Source of the DNA: Streptantibioticus ferralitis
GTDB taxonomy: Bacteria > Actinomycetota > Actinomycetes > Streptomycetales > Streptomycetaceae
DNA: 64,000 nucleotides
Assembly (NCBI RefSeq): GCF_029223525.1
Contig: NZ_JARHTQ010000006.1
Coordinates: forward strand, 310,001-374,000
Reading direction: 5' to 3'
Of the stretch, positions 55,085 to 63,326 are shown in pieces (positions within the stretch are counted from its first letter, which is position 1; every line of letters starts with the position of its first letter). Under the pieces are notes generated by a model that had not been told where the DNA came from, did no database searches, and saw only the letters and a program-made list of their open reading frames with translations. The position numbers and the translations under genes are program-made.

Positions 55085-56815
55085 TCAGCGCGCGGCACGC
55101 GCCGCCTCCAGTAGTTCCTCCGCGTGGGCGCGGGCGGTGTCGGAATCCTCCAACCCGGCCAGCATGCGCGACAGTTCGCGCACCCGCTCCTCACCGTCCA
55201 GCACCCTGACTCCGCTACGCGTGACCGAACCGTCATTGGTCTTCTCCACCAGCAGCTGGCGGTCGGCGAAGGCCGCCACCTGCGGCAGGTGCGTGACCAC
55301 GATGACCTGCGCGGTCCTCGCCAGCCGGGCCAGCCGCCGTCCGACCTCCACCGCCGCCTTGCCGCCGACGCCCGCGTCCACCTCGTCGAACAGATACGTC
55401 GGCACCGGGTTGGAACCCGCGAACACCACCTCGACGGCGAGCATCACCCGTGACAGCTCACCACCGGAGGCACCCTTGGCGATCGGCCGCGCCGGTGCGC
55501 CGGGGTGCGGGGCGAGGTGCAACTCCACCTCGTCGGCGCCGCTCGCGCCGAAGGCCACCGTCCGGCCGCCGACCTCGATGCCCTCGGGGTCATCGGCCTG
55601 GTGGATCTCCACCGTGATACGGGCATGCGGCATCGCGAGCTCGGCGAGCTCGGCCGTCACCGCCTGGGCGAACCGTTCGGCCGCGGTCGTCCGCGCGTCC
55701 GTCAACGCCTGTGCCAGCTCACCGAGTTCGGCGCGCAGGGCGTCCCGTTCCGCGGTCAGCGTCTCGATCCGGTCGTCGTCGCCGTCCAACTCGGCCAGCC
55801 GAGTCGACCCCTGCTCGGCCCAGGCCAGGACCGAGGCGATGTCCTCGCCGTACTTGCGGGTCAAGTGGGCCAGCGTCGAACGCCGTTCCTCAACCGCCGC
55901 CAGCCGACGCGGATCCGCGTCCAGATTGTCCGCGTATCCTGCGAGTTCGCCCGCCACATCGGAGAGCAGGATCCCGATCTCGCCAAGCCGGTCAGCCAGC
56001 GCGGCAAGCGCCGGGTCATGCGCCCGGACGGACTCCAGAGCGCGACTCGCCCCGGCCACCAGCGTGGCGGCGTCCACGCCCTCGGGGTCCTCCGGATTGC
56101 CGGCCAGCGCGGTGTGCGCGGCCGAGGCCGCCGACGCCAGCGCCTCGGCGTGGCCCAACCGTTCGGCCTCCGCGGCCAGTTCGACGTCCTCGCCGGGAAG
56201 CGGCTCGGCGGCGGCGATCTCGTCCAGTCCGAAGCGCAGCAGATCCGCCTCCTGCGCCCGCTCCCGCGCCTTGGTGGTCAGCGTGTCCAACTCGGCACTG
56301 ACGTCTCGCAGCCGACGGTGGGCGGACGCGTACTTCGCCAGCGGTACGGCGACCGCTTGCCCCGCGTACCGGTCCAGCGCCGCCCGCTGCCGGGCGGGAC
56401 GCAGCAGACCCTGCTGGTCGGTCTGGCCGTGCACCGCCACCAGATCGTCGGCCAGCTCGCCGAGCAGCGCGGCGGGCACCGAACGGCCGCCGACATGCGC
56501 CCGCGAGCGGCCCTCCGCCGAAATGGTCCGGCTCACCAGCAACACGCCGTCATCCAGCTCGGCCCCGGCCTCCTCGGCCCGCACCGCAGCAGGTGAGTCC
56601 GCGCCGACCGTGATCCGGCCCTCGACGACGGCCGCCTTCGCACCGATCCGCACCAGCGCGGCATCGGCCCGCCCGCCAAGCAGCAGACCGAGGCTGGTGA
56701 CGACCATGGTCTTGCCTGCGCCCGTCTCGCCGGTCACCGCCGTGAAACCCGGCGACAACTCGACCACGGCGTCATCGATGACGCCCAGGGACCGTATCCG
56801 CATCTCCTCCAGCAC
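55085..56815 (-). CDS. recN: DNA repair protein RecN
   Basis: A 576-residue SMC-like ATPase of double-strand break repair. The N-terminal Walker A is TAVTGETGAGKTMVV, a coiled-coil region rich in Ala, Glu and Arg occupies about residues 160-370, and the C-terminal signature and Walker B are ASGGELSRVMLA and YLFDEVDAGVGG. It ends DTARAHAEELLEAARAAR. The GTG at 56815 or ATG at 56803 can start it. It follows nadK and tlyA in the conserved actinobacterial order. Confidence 0.96.
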   Translation of the reverse strand: MLEEMRIRSLGVIDDAVVELSPGFTAVTGETGAGKTMVVTSLGLLLGGRADAALVRIGAKAAVVEGRITVGADSPAAVRAEEAGAELDDGVLLVSRTISAEGRSRAHVGGRSVPAALLGELADDLVAVHGQTDQQGLLRPARQRAALDRYAGQAVAVPLAKYASAHRRLRDVSAELDTLTTKARERAQEADLLRFGLDEIAAAEPLPGEDVELAAEAERLGHAEALASAASAAHTALAGNPEDPEGVDAATLVAGASRALESVRAHDPALAALADRLGEIGILLSDVAGELAGYADNLDADPRRLAAVEERRSTLAHLTRKYGEDIASVLAWAEQGSTRLAELDGDDDRIETLTAERDALRAELGELAQALTDARTTAAERFAQAVTAELAELAMPHARITVEIHQADDPEGIEVGGRTVAFGASGADEVELHLAPHPGAPARPIAKGASGGELSRVMLAVEVVFAGSNPVPTYLFDEVDAGVGGKAAVEVGRRLARLARTAQVIVVTHLPQVAAFADRQLLVEKTNDGSVTRSGVRVLDGEERVRELSRMLAGLEDSDTARAHAEELLEAARAAR

Positions 56816-57124
56816 GCCATGACGATAACGCTCTGCGCGGTCACGTGTGGGTCACGCCCACCCTCCCCCCGTTGCCCCAACCCGCGAGCGTGCCGTTGCG
56901 CACGGTCGGTTCGGGGTCGGGGGTGCGTCGGGGGTGCGTCGGGGGTGTCTCCTCACTCCAGCTTGACCGCACAGTGGCCGTGCTTCGTGGGGTCGCTGCG
57001 GGGACACCCCGGCGCGCCCCCGCCCCAGAACGGACCCTGGGCGAAGGCCGTGCCGAGACGACCGCGCTAACGGGCGGGCGGGTGGGCGAGCATGAGACCT
57101 ACCGCAACCACGAACGCACCCGTA
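56816..57124. other. intergenic region with an 11-bp tandem repeat
   Basis: 309 bases between nadK and recN. It contains three head-to-tail copies of an 11-bp GGGGGTGCGTC unit (56919-56951), which with GTCGGGG echoes form a G-run-rich minus/plus asymmetry. No gene seen. Confidence 0.6.
56919..56951. repeat. three tandem 11-bp G-rich repeats
   Basis: GGGGGTGCGTC at 56919 and 56930, and GGGGGTGTCTC at 56941. Four or five G in a row recur every 11 bases, close to one helical turn. Confidence 0.75.
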
Positions 57125-58036
57125 CTAGTGGGGCGCACCCCGCCAACCCGCAACAGGCAGCGCGAACTTCGCAACCAACCGATCAGTGAACGAAGCATGG
57201 TGCAACCGCGCAAGCCGCACAGGCACGGCACCACGCCGCACCTCAACCCGCGCCCCGGCGGGCAACGGCACGGTGCGCCGCCCGTCACACCACAAGACGC
57301 CGTGCGGCGTCTTGGGCTGGACCTCGACGGCGAGCACGGAACGAGGCGAGGTGACCAACGGCTTGGCGAACAACGCGTGCGCGCTGATCGGCACCATCAG
57401 CAGAGCCTCCACCTCCGGCCAGACCACCGGCCCCCCCGCGGAGAACGCGTAAGCGGTCGAACCGGTAGGCGTCGCACACACCACGCCGTCGCCACCGAAA
57501 CCGGTCACCGGCCGCCCGTCCACCTCCGTGACGACCTCCAGCATCCGCTCCCGTGCCGCCTTCTCGACCGACGCCTCGTTGAGCGCCCAGTCGGTGTGCA
57601 CCACGTTGCCGTTCTCCCGGACCAGAACGTCCAGCGTCATCCGTTCCTCGACCTCGTACGCCCGGGTGACCACCCGGTCCACGACCTTGTCGAGGTCATC
57701 GCGCTCGGCCTCGGCCAGAAAACCCACCCGGCCGAGGTTCACCCCGAGCATCGGCACACCGGACGCCCGCGCGAACTCCGCACCGCGCAGCAGCGTTCCA
57801 TCACCGCCCAGGACGACGAGCAGCTCACAGCCGTCCACGGCGTCCTGACAGGACTCCACCACGTCAACCGACGGCGGCAGCGGTAGATCGACGGCTTCCT
57901 CAGCGAGGATCCGTACGCCTATCCCGCAGCGCAGCAACCCCTGCACAACGCGCTCGGCGCTGCGCACGGCCGCCGGACGGCCGGTGTGCGCCAACAGGAA
58001 GACGGTGCGTTCGCCCGACGTATTCGATCCGCTCAA
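57125..58036 (-). CDS. nadK: NAD kinase
   Basis: A 303-residue NAD kinase, the source of NADP. The GGDGT motif is LVVLGGDGTLLRGAE; it is followed by GVNLGRVGFLAE, the NE motif DWALNEASVEK and GDGVVCATPTGSTAYAFSAGG. The TTG at 58036 overlaps the tlyA stop (TTGA) and has GGAGGGG 5 bases upstream, so it is chosen over the frame start at 58105. tlyA-nadK-recN are in the conserved order seen in M. tuberculosis. Confidence 0.96.
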   Translation of the reverse strand: MSGSNTSGERTVFLLAHTGRPAAVRSAERVVQGLLRCGIGVRILAEEAVDLPLPPSVDVVESCQDAVDGCELLVVLGGDGTLLRGAEFARASGVPMLGVNLGRVGFLAEAERDDLDKVVDRVVTRAYEVEERMTLDVLVRENGNVVHTDWALNEASVEKAARERMLEVVTEVDGRPVTGFGGDGVVCATPTGSTAYAFSAGGPVVWPEVEALLMVPISAHALFAKPLVTSPRSVLAVEVQPKTPHGVLWCDGRRTVPLPAGARVEVRRGAVPVRLARLHHASFTDRLVAKFALPVAGWRGAPH

Positions 58037-58848
58037 CGAGGCCCCTCCGCTACGGCTCGATCCACATCCGCCGGGTCGACTTCTGGCGCCCCGGCGCGCA
58101 GCCACAGAAAATATTCGACATTGCCGGACGGTCCCGGCAGCGGGCTGGCGGCCACCCCGAGCACGCCCAGCCCCAGCCCGGCCGCCTGCGCGGCCACCCC
58201 CCGCACCGCCTCGGCCCGCAGTTGCGGACTCCGTACCACGCCACCGCTGCCCAGCCGCTCCTTGCCCACCTCGAACTGCGGCTTGACCATCAGCACCAGG
58301 TCCGCGTCGGGCGCGGCACAGCGCACCAGCGCGGGCAGCACGAGCCCGAGCGGGATGAACGACAGGTCACCGACGATCACATCCACCGGCTCGCCGTCGA
58401 TCGACTCCAACGTCAACTCGCGTACGTTCGTACGGTCCTTGACGGTGACACGGTCATCGCTCTGCAACGACCAGGCCAGTTGACCGTAGCCGACGTCCAC
58501 GGCGACAACGTGCGCCGCACCGGCGCGCAGCAGCACATCGGTGAAGCCGCCGGTCGACGCGCCCGCGTCAAGGCAGCGACGGCCCTCGACACTCAGCCCC
58601 TGCGGCGTGAACGCGGCCAGCGCGCCCGCGAGTTTGTGCCCGCCACGGGAGACGTAGTCAGGGTCGCTGTCGTCCTTGGCGACGACCAGCGCGGCGCTGG
58701 TCTCCACCTGAGTGGCGGACTTGGTGGCGGTACCGCCACCTACGGTCACCCTCCCAGCGGCGATCAACTGGGCGGCGTGCTCGCGCGAGCGCGCGAGACC
58801 GCGGCGCACCAGCTCCGCGTCGAGGCGCCGTCTTGCCTGTCCTGCCAC
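58033..58848 (-). CDS. tlyA: TlyA-family rRNA 2'-O-methyltransferase
   Basis: A 271-residue protein with an N-terminal S4 RNA-binding domain (RRRLDAELVRRGLARSREHAAQLIAAGRVTV) and an FtsJ-like methyltransferase domain with the SAM motif CLDAGASTGGFTDVLL and GDLSFIPL. Actinobacterial TlyA methylates 16S and 23S rRNA, and its loss gives capreomycin resistance in mycobacteria. The GTG at 58848 has AGGAG 10 bases upstream; the longer frame to 58992 has no family sequence. It overlaps nadK by 4 bases. Confidence 0.94.
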   Translation of the reverse strand: MAGQARRRLDAELVRRGLARSREHAAQLIAAGRVTVGGGTATKSATQVETSAALVVAKDDSDPDYVSRGGHKLAGALAAFTPQGLSVEGRRCLDAGASTGGFTDVLLRAGAAHVVAVDVGYGQLAWSLQSDDRVTVKDRTNVRELTLESIDGEPVDVIVGDLSFIPLGLVLPALVRCAAPDADLVLMVKPQFEVGKERLGSGGVVRSPQLRAEAVRGVAAQAAGLGLGVLGVAASPLPGPSGNVEYFLWLRAGAPEVDPADVDRAVAEGPR

Positions 58849-58855
58849 GCTCGGT

Positions 58856-59197
58856 TCAGCTCCTGTCGTCGTGTCTCTGGTTCGGACCGGGCGGGCCCGG
58901 CCGGGTATCAAGTGCGGTGAGGGTGTCCCGTAGTCCTCGGTGAACATCCTCGAACACCTCGATATGCCCCTCGGTGGGCAGGTCGTCGGCATCGCCCAGC
59001 CGATCGAGCAACGCGTCCACCTCCGCGTTCCCGGTGGGCTGCAGCGTGATCCCCAGCGGTACGGGCCCGCCAGGCGCTTCCTCCTCGGCTACGGCGGCCG
59101 ACTCCGCCGCTTCGGGCACGTCCGCCTCCGCCTCGACGGCGTGCGCTGCCACAGCCTCCGCCTCGGCAGCCTCCGGGAGCGACGGCTGCTCAGTCAT
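58856..59197 (-). CDS. small acidic protein of unknown function
   Basis: A 113-residue protein whose first 55 residues are almost only Glu, Ala and Val (EAEAVAAHAVEAEADVPEA). The second half is more ordered: LQPTGNAEVDALLDRLGDAD and HIEVFEDVHRGLRDTLTALD, a helical segment typical of a conserved actinobacterial domain found beside tlyA. GGGAG is at the ATG and the start overlaps the upstream basic-protein gene by 8 bases. It ends 7 bp before tlyA, so it is in the same operon. Function unknown; the acidity beside a very basic neighbour is notable. Confidence 0.75.
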   Translation of the reverse strand: MTEQPSLPEAAEAEAVAAHAVEAEADVPEAAESAAVAEEEAPGGPVPLGITLQPTGNAEVDALLDRLGDADDLPTEGHIEVFEDVHRGLRDTLTALDTRPGPPGPNQRHDDRS

Positions 59198-60170
59198 CTC
59201 CCGGCCCCGGCTTCCCCTGCGGCTGGGCCTCGGACGGCGCGGACCCCTTGCCGGGAGCTGCCTTCTTCGCCGCGGAGCCTGTCCGCTTCGCGGCGGAGCC
59301 TGTCCGCTTCGCGGCCGAGGACGTCTTCTTGGCTCCGGCTGTCGTCTTGGCGGCGGGTGTCGTCTTGGCGACAGGTGTTGTCTTGGCGACAGGTGTTGTC
59401 TTGGTCTTGGCGACGGTTGTCGTCTTCTTGGCCGCGGTCTTCTTCGCGGCGGTCTTCTTCGCGGCCGGCGCTTCCGCTGGCGCCTTCTTGGCCGCCGTCT
59501 TCTTCGTGGCGCTCGGCGTCGCCTTCTTGGCCGTCTTCCTCGCCGTCGTCGGGGCGGCGGTCGTCTCCGCGAGGCGGCTCGGCGTGCTCGTGGCCTTCTT
59601 GGCCGCTGCGGGGACCTTCTTGGCCGTAGGGGCCTTCTTGGCCGCCGGACGCTTGGCCGCGGCCTCCTTCGTCGCCTTCTTCGCCGCGGGCGCCCCCGCG
59701 CCCGCGGGCCGCGTCGCCGGAGGCGCCGCGGCCTCCGCGTCCACCTGGACCCGCTCACGCGGCGTACCGGGCTCGCTCGGGCCGCTCGGCTGCTTGGGCG
59801 CCTCCTCGGGGCGCTCCAGGTTCCGTACCCGGCGCTCCAGCGCCTCCAGGATCACGCCGACCTTGGTCACCTCGTCGGCGAGGCGGCTGACCCGCCCCAT
59901 CGTCTTGTCGACCTCTTCCCTGATGAGGCCCAGCAGCATGTCGCGATTGGCACGGCCTGAGGCGATGAGTTCGTCCGCGAGTGTCTGTACCTCCGGCGGA
60001 ATCCTCTCGCCGATGTTCTTCTGGAGCGCGTCCACGTCTATGCCGGCTTGTTCCAGAAGTTCCCGAGCCGCTTCCGCCGCCCGCCGTCGCGTGGCCTCGG
60101 TCAGCCCTTCCGCGATCTGCAGACAGGTGCGCAGCGCGTCACGCAATGCCCTCACTCCTCGCCTCACCAT
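59190..60170 (-). CDS. phasin-like protein with long Lys/Ala-rich (histone H1-like) tail
   Basis: A 326-residue two-part protein. Residues about 1-120 are helical and amphipathic (LTEATRRRAAEAARELLEQ, LLGLIREEVDKTMGRVSRLADEV) and resemble polyhydroxyalkanoate granule-associated or phasin-like proteins. The remaining 200 residues are Lys/Ala/Thr/Pro repeats (AAKKTAAKKTAAKKTT, TTPVAKTTPVAK) like bacterial histone H1/Hc1 tails that bind DNA or polyanions. The DNA of the tail is internally repetitive. The start is uncertain: ATG 60170, GTG 60155 and TTG 60146 are in frame, the last with the best-spaced GAGGA. It overlaps the acidic-protein gene. Confidence 0.72.
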   Translation of the reverse strand: MVRRGVRALRDALRTCLQIAEGLTEATRRRAAEAARELLEQAGIDVDALQKNIGERIPPEVQTLADELIASGRANRDMLLGLIREEVDKTMGRVSRLADEVTKVGVILEALERRVRNLERPEEAPKQPSGPSEPGTPRERVQVDAEAAAPPATRPAGAGAPAAKKATKEAAAKRPAAKKAPTAKKVPAAAKKATSTPSRLAETTAAPTTARKTAKKATPSATKKTAAKKAPAEAPAAKKTAAKKTAAKKTTTVAKTKTTPVAKTTPVAKTTPAAKTTAGAKKTSSAAKRTGSAAKRTGSAAKKAAPGKGSAPSEAQPQGKPGPGDD

Positions 60171-60397
60171 TGACGCCGATGGTCATGACGCTACCGCGTG
60201 CCACCCTGCCTCCGTCGGGCAGAAGCCCCTGTAAACCCCCTGGAAAGCGCGTGCAACCTCCCCAGAAGCCGCAGACGCCGACGGATCACCCCTTGCGCAG
60301 GTGTACGGTCGCCGGTACACACCCGCGCCACCCGCAACGCACACGATCAACGTCCCTACAGACACACCGCACCAGCGAAACAGGAGCAGCCCCACCG

Positions 60398-60745
60398 ATG
60401 GCGACCATCGAGGAGTGCCGCAGCGCACTCGACCGGTTGTCGGAGAACCTCGCGCAGGCCGAGGGCGACGTACGCAACGCCGCCGCCCTCGACCGGTCGT
60501 TGAGCTGCCGGATCACCGATCTCGACATCACCTTTGTGGGACGTCTCGCGGACGGCCACATCCGGGATGTGGTCACCCTGTCCGGCCCGCCGCCCGAACG
60601 CGCCCAGATCCGACTGACCATGGCGGGCGACGACCTGGTGGCGCTGGTCAACGGCGATCTGCACTTCGCCAAGGCATGGGCGACCGGCCGCGTCAAGCTG
60701 GAGGCGGGCCTACTGGACCTGCTGCGCCTGCGCACACTCCTGTAG
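60398..60745 (+). CDS. SCP2 sterol-binding-domain protein
   Basis: A 115-residue protein spanning a single SCP2-like domain (LSCRITDLDITFVGRL, IRLTMAGDDLVALVNGDLHFAKAWATGRVKLEAGLLDLLRL). The domain carries a hydrophobic pocket for lipids. AGGAG lies about 11 bases before the ATG. It converges on the HAD phosphatase gene with 32 bp between the stops. Ligand and role are unknown. Confidence 0.8.
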   Translation: MATIEECRSALDRLSENLAQAEGDVRNAAALDRSLSCRITDLDITFVGRLADGHIRDVVTLSGPPPERAQIRLTMAGDDLVALVNGDLHFAKAWATGRVKLEAGLLDLLRLRTLL

Positions 60746-60777
60746 CCGTCCGGCGGAATCCACCGGCGCAGCCCCCG

Positions 60778-61815
60778 TCACAGCCCCAACTGCCCCAGCG
60801 CCTTGCCCGCGTCCAGCTCGCAGGCCGACTCGCCCGCCGCCGTCCAGGCCGTCGCACACAGCGCCCGCAACCCGTCGTACGGGTCCCCCGCGCCGTCGAT
60901 CCGCAGCCGCTCGGCATCCGCTGACACGGTCCAACCACCGCACCGGAAGCCGTTCCCGCCCTGCTCCGCCTCGACATCCGGGTGCGCTGTGAGCAGCCCG
61001 CGCAGGTCCGCGGCCAGGTACGTCGGCCGGTGCTTCGGCTCGGCCGCGACGAGCTGCGTGGGGGTCGTCACACCGGTCAGTACGAGCAGCGAGTCCACCC
61101 CGCCGACGTACGCGCCCTCGATGTCCGTGTCCAGCCGGTCCCCGACGACCAGCGGCCGCTTCGCACCGGTTCGCAGAATCGTTTCCCGATGCATCGGCGG
61201 CTGCGGCTTGCCCGCCACCCGCGGCTCCCCGCCGGTGGCGATGCGTACCACCGCCACCGCCGCGCCGTTGCCGGGCAGGATGCCGCGTGCGCTCGGAATC
61301 GTCAGATCCGTGTTGGACGCGTACCACGGCACCCCACGCCCCACCGCGAGCGAGGCCTCCGCCAACCGCCCCCAGGTCAGCTCGGGACCGCCATACCCCT
61401 GTACCACCGCGGCCGGATCGTCGTCGGCCGAGTCCACCGGCTCCAGCCCGCGCTCGCGCAGCGCGGCCCGCAGGCCCTCGCCGCCCACGGCCAGCACCTT
61501 CGCTCCAGGCGGTACCTCTTCGGCGATCAGCCGGGCCACCGCCTGGGCCGAAGTGATCACGTCCTCGGGCTGCGCCGGGACGCCCAACTCCGTCAGATGC
61601 TCGGCGACCGCGGCAGGCGTACGCAGCGCGTTGTTGGTGACGTACGCGAGGTGCACACCGGCCGCACGCGCGGTCCCCAGCGACTCCACGGCGTGATCGA
61701 TGGCGCTCCCGCCCGCGTACACCACCCCGTCGAGATCCAGCAGCGCCGTGTCGTAGGCCGTGTGCAGCGGCCGCTCGCTGCCGTCCGGCCGGGTCCGCAG
61801 GGTCTGCCCGTTCAT
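60778..61815 (-). CDS. HAD-superfamily phosphatase (NagD/glycerol-3-phosphate phosphatase-like)
   Basis: A 345-residue HAD hydrolase with a C2 cap. Motif I is LLDLDGVVYAGG, motif II YVTNNA, the lysine is in AGKPQPPM, and motif IV is VVGDRLDTDIEGA. Mycobacterial Rv1692, in the same conserved block next to tlyA, is a glycerol-3-phosphate phosphatase, which is the best guess here. A C-terminal extension of about 75 residues (GWTVSADAERLRIDGAGDPYDGLRALCATAW) is of unknown role. GGAGCG precedes the ATG at 61815. Confidence 0.92.
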   Translation of the reverse strand: MNGQTLRTRPDGSERPLHTAYDTALLDLDGVVYAGGSAIDHAVESLGTARAAGVHLAYVTNNALRTPAAVAEHLTELGVPAQPEDVITSAQAVARLIAEEVPPGAKVLAVGGEGLRAALRERGLEPVDSADDDPAAVVQGYGGPELTWGRLAEASLAVGRGVPWYASNTDLTIPSARGILPGNGAAVAVVRIATGGEPRVAGKPQPPMHRETILRTGAKRPLVVGDRLDTDIEGAYVGGVDSLLVLTGVTTPTQLVAAEPKHRPTYLAADLRGLLTAHPDVEAEQGGNGFRCGGWTVSADAERLRIDGAGDPYDGLRALCATAWTAAGESACELDAGKALGQLGL

Positions 61816-61926
61816 CGCTCGTCGCTCCCTCGTATCGCCACGCCGCGTGCACGCTACCGTCCACGCATCTGACGCATCTTCCCAACCGGTGATCGCACAC
61901 CGCCATCGGGCACATAGCATGCTCGA

Positions 61927-63255
61927 ATGAGCACTCCAGGACCATCCGCGCCACCGCGCGGTCTACGGCTCGCGCCGTTCCGCGGTCTTCGCTACGTCCC
62001 CGATCGGGTCGGCAGTCTGTCCGCGGTCACCTCGCCACCGTACGACGTCGTGGTCCGGCCGGACGGACTGCATCAGCTGGAGACCGCCGACCCGCACAAC
62101 ATCGTCCGGCTGATCCTCCCGCAGTCCGGGGACCCCGCCGACCGCCACGCACAGGCCGCCCGCACCCTGCGGCACTGGTTGGAAGAGGGTGTGCTCGCCC
62201 CCGACCCGGAACCCGCACTGTACGTCTACGAGCAGTACAGCGACGTCTCCGGCCTGCAACGCGGCCTGATCGGCGCGCTGCACCTCACCACCCCGGACGA
62301 GCACGTCGTCCTGCCGCACGAGGACGTGATGCCCGAGCCGGTGGCCGACCGAGCCGGGCTGATGCGGGCCACCGGTGCCAACCTGGAGCCGCTGCTCCTC
62401 GCCTACCGCGGCGATGGCGGCGGCGACTACGACGGATCGGGCAGCCACGGCGGCAGCACGACCGCCCGCATCGTGGAGAGCACGGCGCAGCAGCCACCGC
62501 TGCTGACCACGACGACGGAGGACGGCACCCGGCACCGGCTGTGGGCCATCACCGATCCCCACCAGATCGCCGCCATCGACGCCGATCTCGCACCCCGGCA
62601 GGCGCTGATCGCTGACGGACACCACCGCTGGGCGACGTATCTACGACTCCGCGACGAACAGCGAAGGGCCGCCGCACCCGGGCCGTGGGACCGCGGCCTG
62701 GTCCTCCTGGTGGACACCACGCGCTATCCGCTGCGAGTGCGCGCCATCCACCGGGTACTGCAGCACATGCCGGTCCCGCAGGCCCTGGCGGCGGCACGGG
62801 ACGTGTTCCACATCGAGACGGTCGGCGGCCCGCTGCCGGCCGCTCTGGACGCGCTGGCGGCCACCAAGGCGAGCGACGGGAACACCTATCTCCTCGCGGG
62901 CGACGGCTCGTTCCACCTGCTCACCCGGCCCGACGAGCGGGTCATCGACGAGTCGGTGCCACGTGACCGTCCCGAGGCGTGGCGCCGCCTGGATGCCACC
63001 GTGCTGCACAGCGTCCTGGTCGACCGCCTCTGGCGGGTACCCGACGCCCCCGAGCACATCGGCTACGTACACGACGCGGCAGCAGCGGTCCGGCAGGCCG
63101 AACGGTTGGGCGGCACAGCGGTGTTGATGCACCCGGTGCCGGAGTCGACCGTGTTGGAACTGGCCCGGCAGGGCGTCATGATGCCGCACAAGTCGACCTC
63201 GTTCGGTCCGAAACCTGCCTCGGGGCTGGTGCTGCGTAGCCTCGACCTCGGCTGA
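61927..63255 (+). CDS. DUF1015-family protein
   Basis: A 442-residue protein of the DUF1015 family: LAPFRGLRYVPDRVG, SPPYDVV, NIVRLILP, ALYVYEQ and LIADGHHRWATYLR, the last being its most conserved segment. A Gly/Ser-rich insertion (about residues 165-180) interrupts it. Function is unsettled in the family; the conserved His and Asp residues look catalytic. It is divergent from the HAD gene (111 bp) and ends at a perfect 16-bp hairpin. Confidence 0.9.
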   Translation: MSTPGPSAPPRGLRLAPFRGLRYVPDRVGSLSAVTSPPYDVVVRPDGLHQLETADPHNIVRLILPQSGDPADRHAQAARTLRHWLEEGVLAPDPEPALYVYEQYSDVSGLQRGLIGALHLTTPDEHVVLPHEDVMPEPVADRAGLMRATGANLEPLLLAYRGDGGGDYDGSGSHGGSTTARIVESTAQQPPLLTTTTEDGTRHRLWAITDPHQIAAIDADLAPRQALIADGHHRWATYLRLRDEQRRAAAPGPWDRGLVLLVDTTRYPLRVRAIHRVLQHMPVPQALAAARDVFHIETVGGPLPAALDALAATKASDGNTYLLAGDGSFHLLTRPDERVIDESVPRDRPEAWRRLDATVLHSVLVDRLWRVPDAPEHIGYVHDAAAAVRQAERLGGTAVLMHPVPESTVLELARQGVMMPHKSTSFGPKPASGLVLRSLDLG

Positions 63256-63271
63256 ACCGACGGCATACGGG

Positions 63272-63306
63272 AAGGGCGCCCCCGCACGATGCGGGGGCGC
63301 CCTTCA
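63272..63306. terminator. bidirectional hairpin terminator
   Basis: Perfect 16-bp stem (63272-63287 and 63291-63306, loop CGA) between convergent stops at 63255 and 63327. Confidence 0.9.
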
Positions 63307-63326
63307 CATGCACGGACGCGGCTGGC

